42,448 nucleotides of DNA from Treponema sp. (GCA_031258005.1 JAIRNP010000004.1:1-42448), one strand, 5' to 3'; positions 22,930-32,025 are shown, numbered from the stretch's first letter. Notes: generated from the letters alone by a model not told the origin. A program made the numbers and translations.

Positions 22930-24686
22930 CTGGAACAAAAGGAACAGTAGTCGCCGTTAACGGCAATATGGTGAGCGTCCGTTTTGAAGGCGCGGTTTCC
23001 ATGAACGAAGTCGGTTATGTTAAGGTGGGAGATAAACGGCTCAAGAGTGAAGTGATCCGCATTCGGGGGGATATATCCCAGCTCCAGGTGTTTGAGATCA
23101 CCAAGGGGATCGCCGTAGGAGATACGGTGGAATATTCCGGGGATATGTTGGCCGTAGAAGTGGGGCCCGGCCTTTTGGGGCAGGTCTTCGACGGCCTCCA
23201 GAATCCCCTCCCTAAATTGGCTCAAGAGGCGGGTTATTTCCTGGAACGGGGTGTATACCTGGATCCCCTTCCCTTAGAGGTACCTTGGGCTTTTACCCCG
23301 GCGGTACAGGTAGGGGATCGGGTGGAACGGGCAGATACCCTGGGAACCGTGCCGGAAGGCTCCTTTACCCATCGTATCATGGTACCTTTTAATCTGTACG
23401 GTTCGTATACCGTAGCATCCATCAGGGAAGCAGGGTCCTATACCATCCGGGAGACGATTGCGGAATTAAAAGATGAGAAGGGAAACCGTTTTCCCGTGGC
23501 TATGTCTTTCCGGTGGCCGGTAAAACGTCCGGTGGATTGCTATGAAGAACGGCTCAGGCCGGAGGATCCGATGGTTACCAAGGTCCGGTTGATTGACACC
23601 TTCTTTCCCGTAGCCCGGGGGGGGACTTACTGTATCCCCGGACCCTTTGGGGCGGGTAAAACCGTACTCCAACAGATCACCAGCCGTAATGCGGAGGTGG
23701 ATATTGTGGTCCTTGCGGCCTGCGGCGAACGGGCCGGGGAAGTAGTGGAGACCCTCAAAGAATTTCCAGAACTCACCGATCCCAAAACCGGCCGATCCCT
23801 TATGGAACGAACCGTAATCATCTGTAATACCTCTTCCATGCCCGTAGCGGCCCGGGAGGCTTCGGTGTATACCGCGGTAACCCTGGCGGAATACTACCGG
23901 CAGATGGGTCTTAACATCTTGCTCCTCGCGGACTCTACGAGCCGGTGGGCCCAAGCCATGCGTGAGATGTCAGGCCGTTTAGAGGAAATCCCCGGAGAAG
24001 AGGCGTTCCCTGCATACCTGGAATCTACCATTGCGAGTTTCTATGAACGGGCGGGGTTGGTACGGCTCCGGGATGGTTCCATCGGATCCGTTACCATAGG
24101 CGGAACCGTAAGCCCTGCAGGTGGTAACTTCGAGGAGCCGGTAACCCAAGCGACCCTTAAGGTAGTGGGGGCGTTTCACGGGCTTTCCCGAGAACGTTCA
24201 GATGCCCGTAAGTACCCTGCTATTCATCCCCTGGAGTCTTGGTCTAAATACACGGGGATTATCCCTGAAGATAGGGTTGCCTATGCCCACCGGTTCATGT
24301 TCCGGGGCAGTGAGGTGGAGCAGATGATGAAGGTGGTGGGCGAGGAAGGGACCAGCTTGGATGACTATGTGGTTTACCTCAAGGGGGACTTTCTTGATGC
24401 GGTGTATTTTCAGCAGGACTCCTTCAATCCGGTAGATTGTGCCGCGATTCCTGATAGGCAGAAGTATATCTTCACCCACATCCTGAAGATCTTGGCCTCC
24501 CAATTTACCTTTACGGATAAGAATGAGGCCCGGAGCTGGTTCAACCGGCTTAGACAGCGTTTCCTGGATTACAATGGTACGGAGTGGGAAAGTGAGCAGT
24601 TCAAAGCGCTGCAAAAGGAGCTGGAGGCTGCAGTGGCTGAACGGTCCCAAGGGGTGGATAAGGCCGCGGAACAATTCCTGGCGTAG
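22926..24686 (+). CDS. atpA: V-type ATPase catalytic subunit A
   Basis: The 586-residue protein is the nucleotide-hydrolysing subunit. An N-terminal beta-barrel (GTVVAVNGNMVSVRF) is followed by the A-specific insert (about 110-190), Walker A GPFGAGKT (239-246), the Glu-containing CGERAGEVVE, and LLADSTSRWAQAMREMSGRL. C-terminal YPAIHPLESWSKY completes the family pattern. Length is normal for archaeal/bacterial A subunits. It forms alternating AB pairs with the next gene product. An 8-G run occurs at 23617-23624 inside the gene. Confidence 0.96.
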   Translation: MTGTKGTVVAVNGNMVSVRFEGAVSMNEVGYVKVGDKRLKSEVIRIRGDISQLQVFEITKGIAVGDTVEYSGDMLAVEVGPGLLGQVFDGLQNPLPKLAQEAGYFLERGVYLDPLPLEVPWAFTPAVQVGDRVERADTLGTVPEGSFTHRIMVPFNLYGSYTVASIREAGSYTIRETIAELKDEKGNRFPVAMSFRWPVKRPVDCYEERLRPEDPMVTKVRLIDTFFPVARGGTYCIPGPFGAGKTVLQQITSRNAEVDIVVLAACGERAGEVVETLKEFPELTDPKTGRSLMERTVIICNTSSMPVAAREASVYTAVTLAEYYRQMGLNILLLADSTSRWAQAMREMSGRLEEIPGEEAFPAYLESTIASFYERAGLVRLRDGSIGSVTIGGTVSPAGGNFEEPVTQATLKVVGAFHGLSRERSDARKYPAIHPLESWSKYTGIIPEDRVAYAHRFMFRGSEVEQMMKVVGEEGTSLDDYVVYLKGDFLDAVYFQQDSFNPVDCAAIPDRQKYIFTHILKILASQFTFTDKNEARSWFNRLRQRFLDYNGTEWESEQFKALQKELEAAVAERSQGVDKAAEQFLA

Positions 24687-24707
24687 GGTACAGAGGGAGA
24701 ATCAGCA

Positions 24708-26009
24708 ATGAACAAGGTATATAGTAAGATTGAATCCATCACGGGGAGCGTTATCACCGTCAAGGCCGAAGATATCCGGTATGGAGATCTGGCAGAGGTG
24801 GATACGGTGTTTGGAACCTCCCTGGCGGAGGTAAACCGCCTGGAAGGTAATTTGGTATCTCTCCAGGTATTTGCCGGAGGCCGGGGTATATCCACCGGGG
24901 ATACGGTACGGTTTTTAGGGCGTCCCATGGAGGTGTCTTTTTCGGAAAATCTCATGGGCCGGGTTTTTTCCGGTTCCGGGGAGCCTCGGGACCAGGGGCC
25001 GGCGCTCCATGAAAACCTCATCCCCATTGGGGGGCCTTCGGTAAATCCTGCACAGCGGATCATTCCCCGGAGGATGATCCGGACCGGTATTCCCATGATC
25101 GATCTGTTTAATACCCTGGTGGTTTCTCAGAAGCTGCCTATTTTTTCGGTTTCCGGGGAACCCTATAACGATCTCTTGGCCCGGATTGCGATGCAGGCCG
25201 AGGTGGATGCCATTGTTTTGGGGGGCATGGGGCTTAAATACGACGACTACTTGTTCTTTAAAGATGCCCTGGAAGAGGGAGGCGCCCTTTCCCGGACCGT
25301 GATGTTCGTGCATACCGCCTCAGACCCTACGGTAGAGTGTCTTATGATTCCCGATATGTCCCTGGCAGTGGCGGAACAGTTTGCCCTGCAAGGTAAGGAT
25401 GTACTGGTGCTGCTCACGGACATGACTAACTTTGCCGACGCTATGAAGGAAATCTCCATCATTCAGGAACAGGTGCCCTCTAACCGCGGGTATCCGGGAG
25501 ATCTGTACAGTCAGCTGGCAAGCCGCTATGAAAAGGCGGTGGATTTCGATACCGCAGGGTCCATTACCATCTTGGGGGTTACTACCATGCCGGGAGATGA
25601 CGTAACCCATCCGGTTCCGGATAATACCGGATACATCACCGAAGGGCAGTATTACCTCAAGAACGGCCGTATTGAGCCGTTTGGTTCTCTTTCGCGGCTT
25701 AAACAGATGGTCAACGGTAAAACCCGTTCGGATCACCGGGCCTTGATGGACGGTATGATCAAGCTCTACTCGGCCTATAAAGATACCCTGGAAAAAAAGG
25801 CCATGGGCTTTATTATGACTTCCTGGGATGATAAGCTGCTCAAGTACGGGGATCGGTTTGAAAAGGGGATGATGGATCTGTCGGTCAATATTCCCCTGGA
25901 ACGGGCGCTGGATTTGGGGTGGGAGATACTGGCGGATTGTTTCAGTCCTGAAGAAACGGGGCTTCGTTCTGAACTGATTACGAAGTTCTGGCCCAAAAAG
26001 GATCAATAA
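24708..26009 (+). CDS. atpB: V-type ATPase non-catalytic subunit B
   Basis: The 433-residue protein matches subunit [22 protein letters not shown] (123-143), and in the P-loop position [19 protein letters not shown], which lacks the GKT motif as expected for the non-catalytic partner. [15 protein letters not shown] and [19 protein letters not shown] are strong family signatures. The Shine-Dalgarno GAGGGAGA lies 8 nt before ATG, and the gene follows atpA by 21 bp. Confidence 0.96.
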   Translation: MNKVYSKIESITGSVITVKAEDIRYGDLAEVDTVFGTSLAEVNRLEGNLVSLQVFAGGRGISTGDTVRFLGRPMEVSFSENLMGRVFSGSGEPRDQGPALHENLIPIGGPSVNPAQRIIPRRMIRTGIPMIDLFNTLVVSQKLPIFSVSGEPYNDLLARIAMQAEVDAIVLGGMGLKYDDYLFFKDALEEGGALSRTVMFVHTASDPTVECLMIPDMSLAVAEQFALQGKDVLVLLTDMTNFADAMKEISIIQEQVPSNRGYPGDLYSQLASRYEKAVDFDTAGSITILGVTTMPGDDVTHPVPDNTGYITEGQYYLKNGRIEPFGSLSRLKQMVNGKTRSDHRALMDGMIKLYSAYKDTLEKKAMGFIMTSWDDKLLKYGDRFEKGMMDLSVNIPLERALDLGWEILADCFSPEETGLRSELITKFWPKKDQ

Positions 26010-26018
26010 GGACAGGAC

Positions 26019-26621
26019 ATGGCAAAGATCAAGCTGACGAAAAATGAGCTTAAGAAGCAGAAAGATGCCCTTAAGATGTATCAGCGGTATCTTCCGACCT
26101 TAATGCTTAAGAAGCAGCAGCTTCAGGCGGAAATCAGGACCACAGAGTTACGCATTAAAGCACTGTTAGCTGAAAAAGAAGGGGTAGATGAATCGTTTAA
26201 GCCCTGGATAGGGGTGTTTTGTGAAACCGGTTTTTTTACCCCTGCGCTTCTGCAGATACGGAGCATTACCACGAGTCAGGGAAATATTGCAGGGGTATCT
26301 ATCCCCATCTTTCATGGGGCGGAATTTTACACGGCCCCTTATGATTTGGCTCGCAGTCCCCTGTGGCTTGATAAGGCGGTAGCGAAGATGCAGCAGGTTT
26401 TGTTGTTGGATTTGGAAGCTCAGGTTCTGGAAGAGCAGCGGAAACGGCTGGATCATGAATTACGGGTAACCACTCAGCGGGTCAATCTGTTTGAGAAGAT
26501 CATGATCCCCGAAACCAAGAGTAACATCAAGAAGATCCGGGTCTACTTGGGGGATCAACAGACCTCTGCGGTGGTCCGGGGCAAAATTGCAAAACGGGGA
26601 ATGGAGAGGGCTGTGCAATGA
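26019..26621 (+). CDS. atpD: V-type ATPase subunit D (central rotor shaft)
   Basis: The 200-residue protein is mainly two long helices, with N-terminal KIKLTKNELKKQKDALKMYQ and a C-terminal RVNLFEKIMIPETKSNIKKI. The latter matches the conserved 'RVNALE...IP' signature of subunit D. It forms the rotating shaft inside the AB head. In other A/V-ATPases subunit F binds it, but no F gene is seen here. It begins 9 bp after atpB and overlaps atpI by 4 bp. Confidence 0.93.
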   Translation: MAKIKLTKNELKKQKDALKMYQRYLPTLMLKKQQLQAEIRTTELRIKALLAEKEGVDESFKPWIGVFCETGFFTPALLQIRSITTSQGNIAGVSIPIFHGAEFYTAPYDLARSPLWLDKAVAKMQQVLLLDLEAQVLEEQRKRLDHELRVTTQRVNLFEKIMIPETKSNIKKIRVYLGDQQTSAVVRGKIAKRGMERAVQ

Positions 26622-28435
26622 TCGTACCGATGAAAAAAGTGTCCCTGGTGGTCATGGATAAGACCCGGGAAGCATCCCTGGAAAAGCTCCGGGAACTAGG
26701 GGTGGTCCACCTGGAGAAGCGGACGGTTACTTCAGACACCCTTTCTGCCTTGCTGGATCGAAAAGCCGAGGCGGAAAGGGCCTTGGGCTTGTTGCGGTCC
26801 TATCAGGAAGCGGCTCAGGGCGCGCCGAAACAGGAACCGGATGGAACGGCACCGGTGAACCAGATCCTGGTTCTGGAGGATGAGCGTAAGGCCCTCCAGG
26901 AACAGTTGCTTACTGCGACTAAAGAACGAAGCCGTATTGAAAGCTGGGGTAATTTCAACCCAGGGTCGTTGAAAGAGCTGGCTGACCAGGGGCTGGTGCT
27001 TATCCCTTATAAACTCCCCCGTAAGGTATACGCCTCCTTGGGGGAAGAGGATCTATTTATCCGGCTTGCGGAAGATAAGGTGGCGGTGTATGGCCTTAGT
27101 GTGGGTAAAAAGATTGCCGGGGAAATGCCTTTTGTCCTGCCGGAACATTCCCTTGAGGAGTTGGAGGGGATCATCCAAGGGATCCAGGGGAAGCTGCAAG
27201 CTATAGAGACCCGTTTTTCGGAGCTTGCCCGCCGGAAAGGGGATGTTGAAGCGGAGTTGGAGGAGCTTAGTCAGCGTATTGCCTTTGAGACTGCCCGGGC
27301 CGGTATGGATCGAGTAGAATCGGTTCCGGTGGAGCTTACGGTTTCATGGCTTACCGGGTATGTGCCCGATGATGCGGCGGGGACCGTAAAGCGGGCTGCA
27401 GCGGAAAACGGCTGGGCCTTGGCCTTGCGGGACCCCGATGAAAGGGATAATCCCCCGACCTTGGTGAAGAACAATGCCTTTACCCGGCTGATTCAGCCCC
27501 TGTTTAAGCTCCTGGGAACCACCCCGGGGTACCGGGAATACGATATCAGCCTATCGTATCTGCTCTTTTTCAGCTTCTTTTTTGCCATGATCTTTGGGGA
27601 TGCAGGATACGGTTCTATCTTATTTCTCGGGGCGCTTATTTTTGGGATAAAATCGGTAAAGCAGACGGGGAACGTTCCCGATGGGGTACTGCTTTTAGGT
27701 TTGCTTTCCCTGGCCACGATTCTGTGGGGGACCCTTACCGGTTCGTGGTTTGCCATGCAGCATATTCCTGAGTTCTTGGCGGCATTAAAGGTGCCTTTCC
27801 TCGCCTCGGAGCAGAATATTAAACACATTTGTTTTGCGGTTGGGGCGGGGCAGCTCGTGCTGGCCCATCTCAAGAATATCAAAAAGGCCCTGCCTTCCCT
27901 TACCGCTCTCGCTCAGCTTGGCTGGCTCGGTATGATGGTGGGTATCTATTTTGTGGTATTAAATCTGGTGTTGTCCAAAACCGAATTTCCCATTCCCCCC
28001 TTTGCCCTGTATCTTATTGGAGGCGGACTGGGGGCTTTCTTTATCTTTTGTGAACAGAAGGGAGGAAATTTCTTCAAGAATATAGGGAAGGGTTTTTCAA
28101 ATTTTCTGCCCACGTTCTTGAGTGCCGTATCGAGTTTTTCGGATGTTATCAGTTATATCCGCCTTTTTGCGGTGGGCCTTGCAGGAGCTGCCATAGCGAG
28201 CAGTTTTAACGGCATGGCAGGCGGGCTTCCCGCGGGTCCGGTCCGCATCATCGCGGGGGGACTCATCCTCCTGTTTGGTCATGGGCTTAACCTTGCCATG
28301 AACGCCCTTTCCGTGGTGGTTCATGGGATACGGCTCAATTTATTGGAATATGCCGGTCATCTCGGTATGGAGTGGTCCGGTTATACATATTCACCTTTTG
28401 CGCTTAAAGATAAAGCGCGGCCGGACAAGGTTTAA
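26618..28435 (+). CDS. atpI: V-type ATPase membrane subunit I (a-subunit)
   Basis: The 605-residue protein has a soluble N-terminal half with coiled coils (residues 1-300; VVMDKTREASLEKLRELGVVH) and a membrane half with about seven helices from residue ~315. Family landmarks are YDISLSYLLFFSFFFAMIFGDAGYG (307-331), and the late FSDVISYIRLFAVGLAGAAIA, which contains the key Arg that faces the proteolipid ring. FGHGLNLAMNALSVVVHGIRLNLLEY closes the domain. It forms the ion half-channels. A 205-bp gap, unusual for this tight operon, separates it from atpK. Confidence 0.95.
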   Translation: MIVPMKKVSLVVMDKTREASLEKLRELGVVHLEKRTVTSDTLSALLDRKAEAERALGLLRSYQEAAQGAPKQEPDGTAPVNQILVLEDERKALQEQLLTATKERSRIESWGNFNPGSLKELADQGLVLIPYKLPRKVYASLGEEDLFIRLAEDKVAVYGLSVGKKIAGEMPFVLPEHSLEELEGIIQGIQGKLQAIETRFSELARRKGDVEAELEELSQRIAFETARAGMDRVESVPVELTVSWLTGYVPDDAAGTVKRAAAENGWALALRDPDERDNPPTLVKNNAFTRLIQPLFKLLGTTPGYREYDISLSYLLFFSFFFAMIFGDAGYGSILFLGALIFGIKSVKQTGNVPDGVLLLGLLSLATILWGTLTGSWFAMQHIPEFLAALKVPFLASEQNIKHICFAVGAGQLVLAHLKNIKKALPSLTALAQLGWLGMMVGIYFVVLNLVLSKTEFPIPPFALYLIGGGLGAFFIFCEQKGGNFFKNIGKGFSNFLPTFLSAVSSFSDVISYIRLFAVGLAGAAIASSFNGMAGGLPAGPVRIIAGGLILLFGHGLNLAMNALSVVVHGIRLNLLEYAGHLGMEWSGYTYSPFALKDKARPDKV

Positions 28436-28640
28436 GGGATAAAGAGCTTATTGGGCCTATGCTAAGGGCTTAGTCCGGTTCAATAGGCACTTAAACCGGC
28501 TTCGGGAAATTTGGTCCAAAGGAGAATTGATTCGGGAAATTCAAACGAGGTTTAGGCGTTTAAAGTTTCCGGATGTTCCGATGGTTAATTTTTTGTTAAA
28601 TAAACCCGTTTATTTAACAAACTAAAATTAAGGAGTATAT
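28436..28640 (+). other. atpI-atpK spacer with several potential hairpins
   Basis: The spacer contains GCCTAT/ATAGGC arms enclosing CTAAG-GG-CTTAG (about 28458-28492), a direct repeat 'ttcgggaaatt' (28501 and 28531), and the strong 12-bp hairpin before atpK. A 32-codon frame starting TTG 28527 follows a GGAG, but the spacing is too short for it to be a convincing gene. Confidence 0.5.
28593..28620 (+). promoter_or_regulatory. Perfect 12-bp hairpin just before the atpK ribosome-binding site
   Basis: ttgttaaataaa (28593-28604) and tttatttaacaa (28609-28620) pair fully around loop cccg. The hairpin ends about 10 nt before the AAGGAG of atpK. Such a 5' hairpin could mark an RNA-processing end and stabilise the proteolipid message, which must be made in excess over other subunits. 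Confidence 0.55.
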
Positions 28641-29069
28641 ATGAATATTGGATTGATTGGAGTTGCTGCCTGTCTTGGTCTTGCCGCCTTGGGCTCTGTC
28701 CTGGGAGCAGGCGTTGCGGGTATGTCCGCCATCGGGGCATGGAAAAAATGCTTTATCCAGAATAAACCGGTGCCTTTCATCCTGGTTGCTTTTGCAGGTG
28801 CGCCTTTGACGCAAACCATCTATGGGTTCATTTTGATGAATACCCTGGCGGGTTTAGATAACCCGAGCGCGCAATTATGTATCGGGGTATTTGCAGGACT
28901 GGCCATGGGCTTTTCGGCCTTATATCAAGGTAAATGCAGCGCCTGCGCTTCGGATGCCTATGGAGAAACGGGTCAGGGCTTTGGTAACTACATCCTGGTG
29001 GTGGGTCTTATTGAAACGGTGGCGCTCTTCGTGATGGTATTCTCCTTGGGTCTTGTAGGTAACTTGTAA
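28641..29069 (+). CDS. atpK: V-type ATPase proteolipid subunit K (c-ring)
   Basis: The 142-residue protein has four membrane helices, the duplicated-hairpin form of the c-subunit. The ion-binding Glu is E125 (VGLIETVALF). Thr57-Gln58 in helix 2 (PLTQTIYG) and Gln96 in helix 3 (ALYQGKCSA) match the Na+ ligands Thr64, Gln65, Gln110 and Glu139 of the Enterococcus hirae NtpK ring; the Gln-Glu spacing of 29 is the same. This points to Na+ transport. It has a strong AAGGAG Shine-Dalgarno and a preceding hairpin. Confidence 0.93.
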   Translation: MNIGLIGVAACLGLAALGSVLGAGVAGMSAIGAWKKCFIQNKPVPFILVAFAGAPLTQTIYGFILMNTLAGLDNPSAQLCIGVFAGLAMGFSALYQGKCSACASDAYGETGQGFGNYILVVGLIETVALFVMVFSLGLVGNL

Positions 29070-29117
29070 AGGTGTATTGAGGTATACCCGCTATCGGGCT
29101 TTAGGGCGCTTAAAAGG

Positions 29118-30248
29118 ATGGGTTATACTACACGGATAATCAAGATTGGCGGGTTTGGCGCAGTTAAACCGGTCATGGTGGGCGGTGCTTTTCCGGTGCT
29201 TATACAGACTATGTGGAAAGACCGCCTTTCTTTTTCAGATCTCACCGGAAGTGCAGGGGATGCGATCCTTTCCCGTATTAAGGCATTGGGGGATATGGGA
29301 TGCGGTCTAGTCCGGTTTGCAGTGCCTGATAAGGAATCGGCGGAGGTCCTGGGAAACCTGGCGTCCATGACTTCCATGCCCTTGGTGGCGGATATTCATT
29401 TTGATCATACCCTTGCCTTGAGATGCCTTGATTTTCCTATTGCTAAAATTCGTATCAATCCGGGTACCATTGGCAGCCGTGAGAAGGTTAAACAGGTGCT
29501 CTCTAAAGCCGCTTCCCAGGGGGTGCCTATACGGATAGGGGTGAATGGGGGAAGCCTCCCCCGGGATCTGCGGTGTGCTGTGGCAGAGGGCCGGCTTGAT
29601 CGCTCAGGGGCCTTAGTGGAGGCCGCGGAACGGGAACTGGCGTTCTTTCAGGGATATGATTTTGAGCAGGTCCTCGTGTCAATGAAAGCCTCTTCGGTGG
29701 CCGATACGATAAAAGCCAACCGGCTTCTGGCGGAGCGGACCGATGTACCTCTCCATATCGGGGTTACTGAAGCGGGGCCCCTTATCCCCGGGGTGGTTCG
29801 GAATACCTTGGCCCTGCATGCCTTGCTAGCGGAAGGGATTGGGGATACGATTCGGGTATCCCTGTCGGATACCATGGAGAAGGAGGTTATAGCGGGGAGG
29901 GAAATTCTGGGGAATGTAGGGGAGGGTATGAGCAAAAGGGGGGCCCGGAAGGGGGTAAGCTTGGTTTCTTGTCCCCGGTGCGGCAGAAACAGCTTCGACA
30001 CCCACGATTTTACCGAGCGTTGGCAGAATCGCTTGTATGCCCTAGACCAGGAACTTACCATTGCGGTTATGGGTTGTGCGGTCAATGGCCCGGAAGAGGC
30101 GCGGCACGCGGATCTGGGTATTACGGGCCTCGGAGACAAGGTATTTCTATTCCGGCAAGGGAAGGTGGTGAGGACCATTGCGGCGGATGCAGCGGACGCT
30201 GCCTTTGCGGAAGAACTGGAAGGGTTGTACCCTGGGGAAGGGAAGTGA
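29118..30248 (+). CDS. ispG: 4-hydroxy-3-methylbut-2-enyl diphosphate synthase
   Basis: The 376-residue protein is IspG (GcpE), which converts MEcPP to HMBPP in the non-mevalonate isoprenoid pathway using a 4Fe-4S cluster and an external electron donor. Cluster ligands are C285, C288 (SCPRCGR) and C320 (VMGCAVNGPEE), with Glu326 in the usual place as fourth ligand. MPLVADIHFDHTLA (87-100), KIRINPGTIG and IRIGVNGGSLP are family motifs. It follows the V-ATPase operon by 48 bp and may be read through from it. The Shine-Dalgarno (AAAAGG) sits directly against the ATG, so translation may be modest. Confidence 0.94.
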   Translation: MGYTTRIIKIGGFGAVKPVMVGGAFPVLIQTMWKDRLSFSDLTGSAGDAILSRIKALGDMGCGLVRFAVPDKESAEVLGNLASMTSMPLVADIHFDHTLALRCLDFPIAKIRINPGTIGSREKVKQVLSKAASQGVPIRIGVNGGSLPRDLRCAVAEGRLDRSGALVEAAERELAFFQGYDFEQVLVSMKASSVADTIKANRLLAERTDVPLHIGVTEAGPLIPGVVRNTLALHALLAEGIGDTIRVSLSDTMEKEVIAGREILGNVGEGMSKRGARKGVSLVSCPRCGRNSFDTHDFTERWQNRLYALDQELTIAVMGCAVNGPEEARHADLGITGLGDKVFLFRQGKVVRTIAADAADAAFAEELEGLYPGEGK

Positions 30249-30257
30249 CGTGAAAAA

Positions 30258-31376
30258 ATGAAAAAAGCGCGGATTTTAGGATGGATGCTGTTTTTTCTCT
30301 GCCAGGTTTTAGGATGGGGGCAAAGACAAACGGAACGCCCTTATTGGTTTAGCTTGGAACGGGGAAAATCCTTATTTAGGAAAGGGGACTATGGGAATGC
30401 CCTTTTAGCTTTTGAGGATGCCCGGCGGGATCGGCGGGCTATGTATACGCGGATGGAACAGGATCTCATTGATCTGCTCTCTATCCCGGAAGTCCGTTTA
30501 TTAGGGGATTCTCTTGCTCAAATAGAGCCGTATATTGCTGAGCGGTATCAGGTGAATGCCGGGGCTGCCCTGCGGGAAGTGTATTTTCGGGTGCCCCGGG
30601 CATCTTTGGAAGGGTCCGCTACCAAGGCCCTGGAAGCCCTGGGGCGTCTCAAAAATTACCCTGAGGCGGAATATTGGATAGGAGAAAGTTACCGGGTCGA
30701 GGGAGAATTGGCGGTGGCTTTGCGGCAGTACCAAAAGGCCCATGAACAGCGGGCCTTTTTGGAAAACCCTGGTTTTGATATAGCAATTTTATATAAAATC
30801 GTGGATATTCTCAAAATCAGACAAAATTATACGGAGATGGAAAAGCAGCTTTTGGATATCCTGGAACAGGATACCTTATGGTCCGGTGAAATAAATAAAA
30901 ATACGAAAAGCGTCATGCTCAAGATGTTGGAAAATGAGGGAATCAGCCGTTTTTTGACCGTTTATCGGTATAACGACGCGCTGGTAGAGCGGGCCCATCG
31001 GCTTTTGGGCGTATATTACTACACCTCGGGGCGGCATAACCGGGCAGTGGAGCATCTGATGTTTTCTTTTTTGATTCAGAATACCATTGTGATTGAGGAA
31101 GTAATCCGTAATCAGTATGATTTTACCTTTACCAGTCTGGAAAACCTGCTGGTTGAGGCTGTGAAACGGCCGGTTTTAGCGGACTATATGGAAGAGGCGG
31201 AATACTATAAGACCCTCTATTATTTGGGAGCGGCTTTGTATGGGGATGGCAAGTTGGTTCCTGCCCGGCGTTTCTGGATCTTTTTAAACGGCTGTTCTGA
31301 TGCAGGCGAATGGGGCGGCAGGGCGAACAGTCAGTTAAGCAGTCCCTTTGTGGAGCACATGGTAGAAATGCCCTGA
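30258..31376 (+). CDS. Secreted TPR-like protein of unknown function
   Basis: The 372-residue protein has a signal peptide (MKKARILGWMLFFLCQVLGWG). The mature part is helical with TPR-like units, for example 'FSLERGKSLFRKGDYGNALLAF' (residues 31-52) and 'LLGVYYYTSGRHNRAVEHLM'. It lies 9 bp after ispG and is probably in the same transcript. TPR folds bind other proteins, and a periplasmic location is likely. No enzyme motif is seen. The C-terminal 30 residues (NGCSDAGEWGGRANSQLSSP) are not repetitive. Function unknown. Confidence 0.7.
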   Translation: MKKARILGWMLFFLCQVLGWGQRQTERPYWFSLERGKSLFRKGDYGNALLAFEDARRDRRAMYTRMEQDLIDLLSIPEVRLLGDSLAQIEPYIAERYQVNAGAALREVYFRVPRASLEGSATKALEALGRLKNYPEAEYWIGESYRVEGELAVALRQYQKAHEQRAFLENPGFDIAILYKIVDILKIRQNYTEMEKQLLDILEQDTLWSGEINKNTKSVMLKMLENEGISRFLTVYRYNDALVERAHRLLGVYYYTSGRHNRAVEHLMFSFLIQNTIVIEEVIRNQYDFTFTSLENLLVEAVKRPVLADYMEEAEYYKTLYYLGAALYGDGKLVPARRFWIFLNGCSDAGEWGGRANSQLSSPFVEHMVEMP

Positions 31377-31396
31377 TATTTCTTGTACTTGAGCCC

Positions 31397-31423
31397 GTTT
31401 CAAAACCCGGCCGGTTCTGAAAC
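31397..31423 (+). terminator. Hairpin after the ispG-TPR transcript
   Basis: gtttcaaaacc pairs with ggttctgaaac with one mismatch around loop cggc, 21 bp past the TPR stop. No T-tract follows, so it may be a Rho-dependent end or a processing site. Confidence 0.4.
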
Positions 31424-31510
31424 AGCATTACTTGAAAGCCTATGGGTGTGAGATAACGGCGAGGAGGGACTTGTCTCTTAGAAACAATACCTGTCATGGA
31501 GGAGTAGGTA

Positions 31511-31867
31511 ATGAAAACGATTATTCATGTGGATAATAGCATGTTCTTCAGAAAAATACTAAAAATTTTTCTTGCGGAGCATGGATTTCTGGGTGAAAGT
31601 TTTTCTCAGGGAACCGAAGCGCTTAAAGCTATTGCTCAAAAGGATGTGGCCGTGGTCATTACCGGCATGGTCCTTTCCGATATGAATGGTTGGAAATTTA
31701 TTAAAAAGATTATCATTACTTCTAATGTTCCGGTTATTGTTCTTACATCCAATACCTCAGAAGCGGAGCAGTACGGTTTAAAGGCTTTGGGAATCAAAGC
31801 CCATATTCTCAAGTCAGGAGCATGGAAAGAAAAACTCTTGTCCTATCTGTACCAGTTGGTCGATTGA
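31511..31867 (+). CDS. Stand-alone receiver-like domain without the phospho-Asp
   Basis: The 118-residue protein has the CheY fold pattern: IIHVDNS (4-10) for the acidic pocket, a Thr at VLTSN (T79), and Lys101 in ILKSG. The phosphoacceptor position, expected in 'LLDxxMP', reads VVITGMVLSDMNG (48-60). The Asp is replaced by Gly52. It therefore cannot be phosphorylated in the usual way and is probably a pseudo-receiver acting by constitutive binding. The Shine-Dalgarno GGAGGAG is strong. It is flanked by hairpins on both sides, so it is probably a single-gene transcript. Confidence 0.75.
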   Translation: MKTIIHVDNSMFFRKILKIFLAEHGFLGESFSQGTEALKAIAQKDVAVVITGMVLSDMNGWKFIKKIIITSNVPVIVLTSNTSEAEQYGLKALGIKAHILKSGAWKEKLLSYLYQLVD

Positions 31868-31909
31868 CAACCAGCGTATCTTTATAGTATTTTTTATAAA
31901 TACTTTCGC

Positions 31910-31938
31910 TTTTTTCAAAATCCACGATTTTGAAAAGG
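31910..31938. terminator. Strong AT-rich hairpin after the pseudo-receiver gene
   Basis: An 11-bp perfect stem plus two G-U pairs (ttttttcaaaatc with gattttgaaaagg, loop cac), followed by 'ccttatttta'. A smaller AT hairpin (agtattt/aaatact, 31886-31904) precedes it. It is suited to ending transcription in the forward direction. Confidence 0.55.
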
Positions 31939-31951
31939 CCTTATTTTATTG

Positions 31952-31988
31952 GATTTCTTCGATAACCCGGTGGGTTATCGAAGAAGTC
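31952..31988. repeat. Dispersed palindromic element, copy 2
   Basis: gatttcttcgataaccc pairs with gggttatcgaagaagtc with one mismatch around loop ggt. It shares the core TTCGATAACCCGG with copies at 4990 and 41902, with C in place of G before the core TTCG and a compensating change on the other arm. This compensation suggests the pairing itself is selected. Confidence 0.75.
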
Positions 31989-32025
31989 TCGCAAAAACGC
32001 CATATAATGGCGGGGAGATGCTTCT

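Noticed and set aside
28527-28625. A 32-codon gene between atpI and atpK starting at TTG
   Set aside because: The GGAG is only 2 nt from the TTG, the product ends within the hairpin before atpK, and no recognisable protein features are present.
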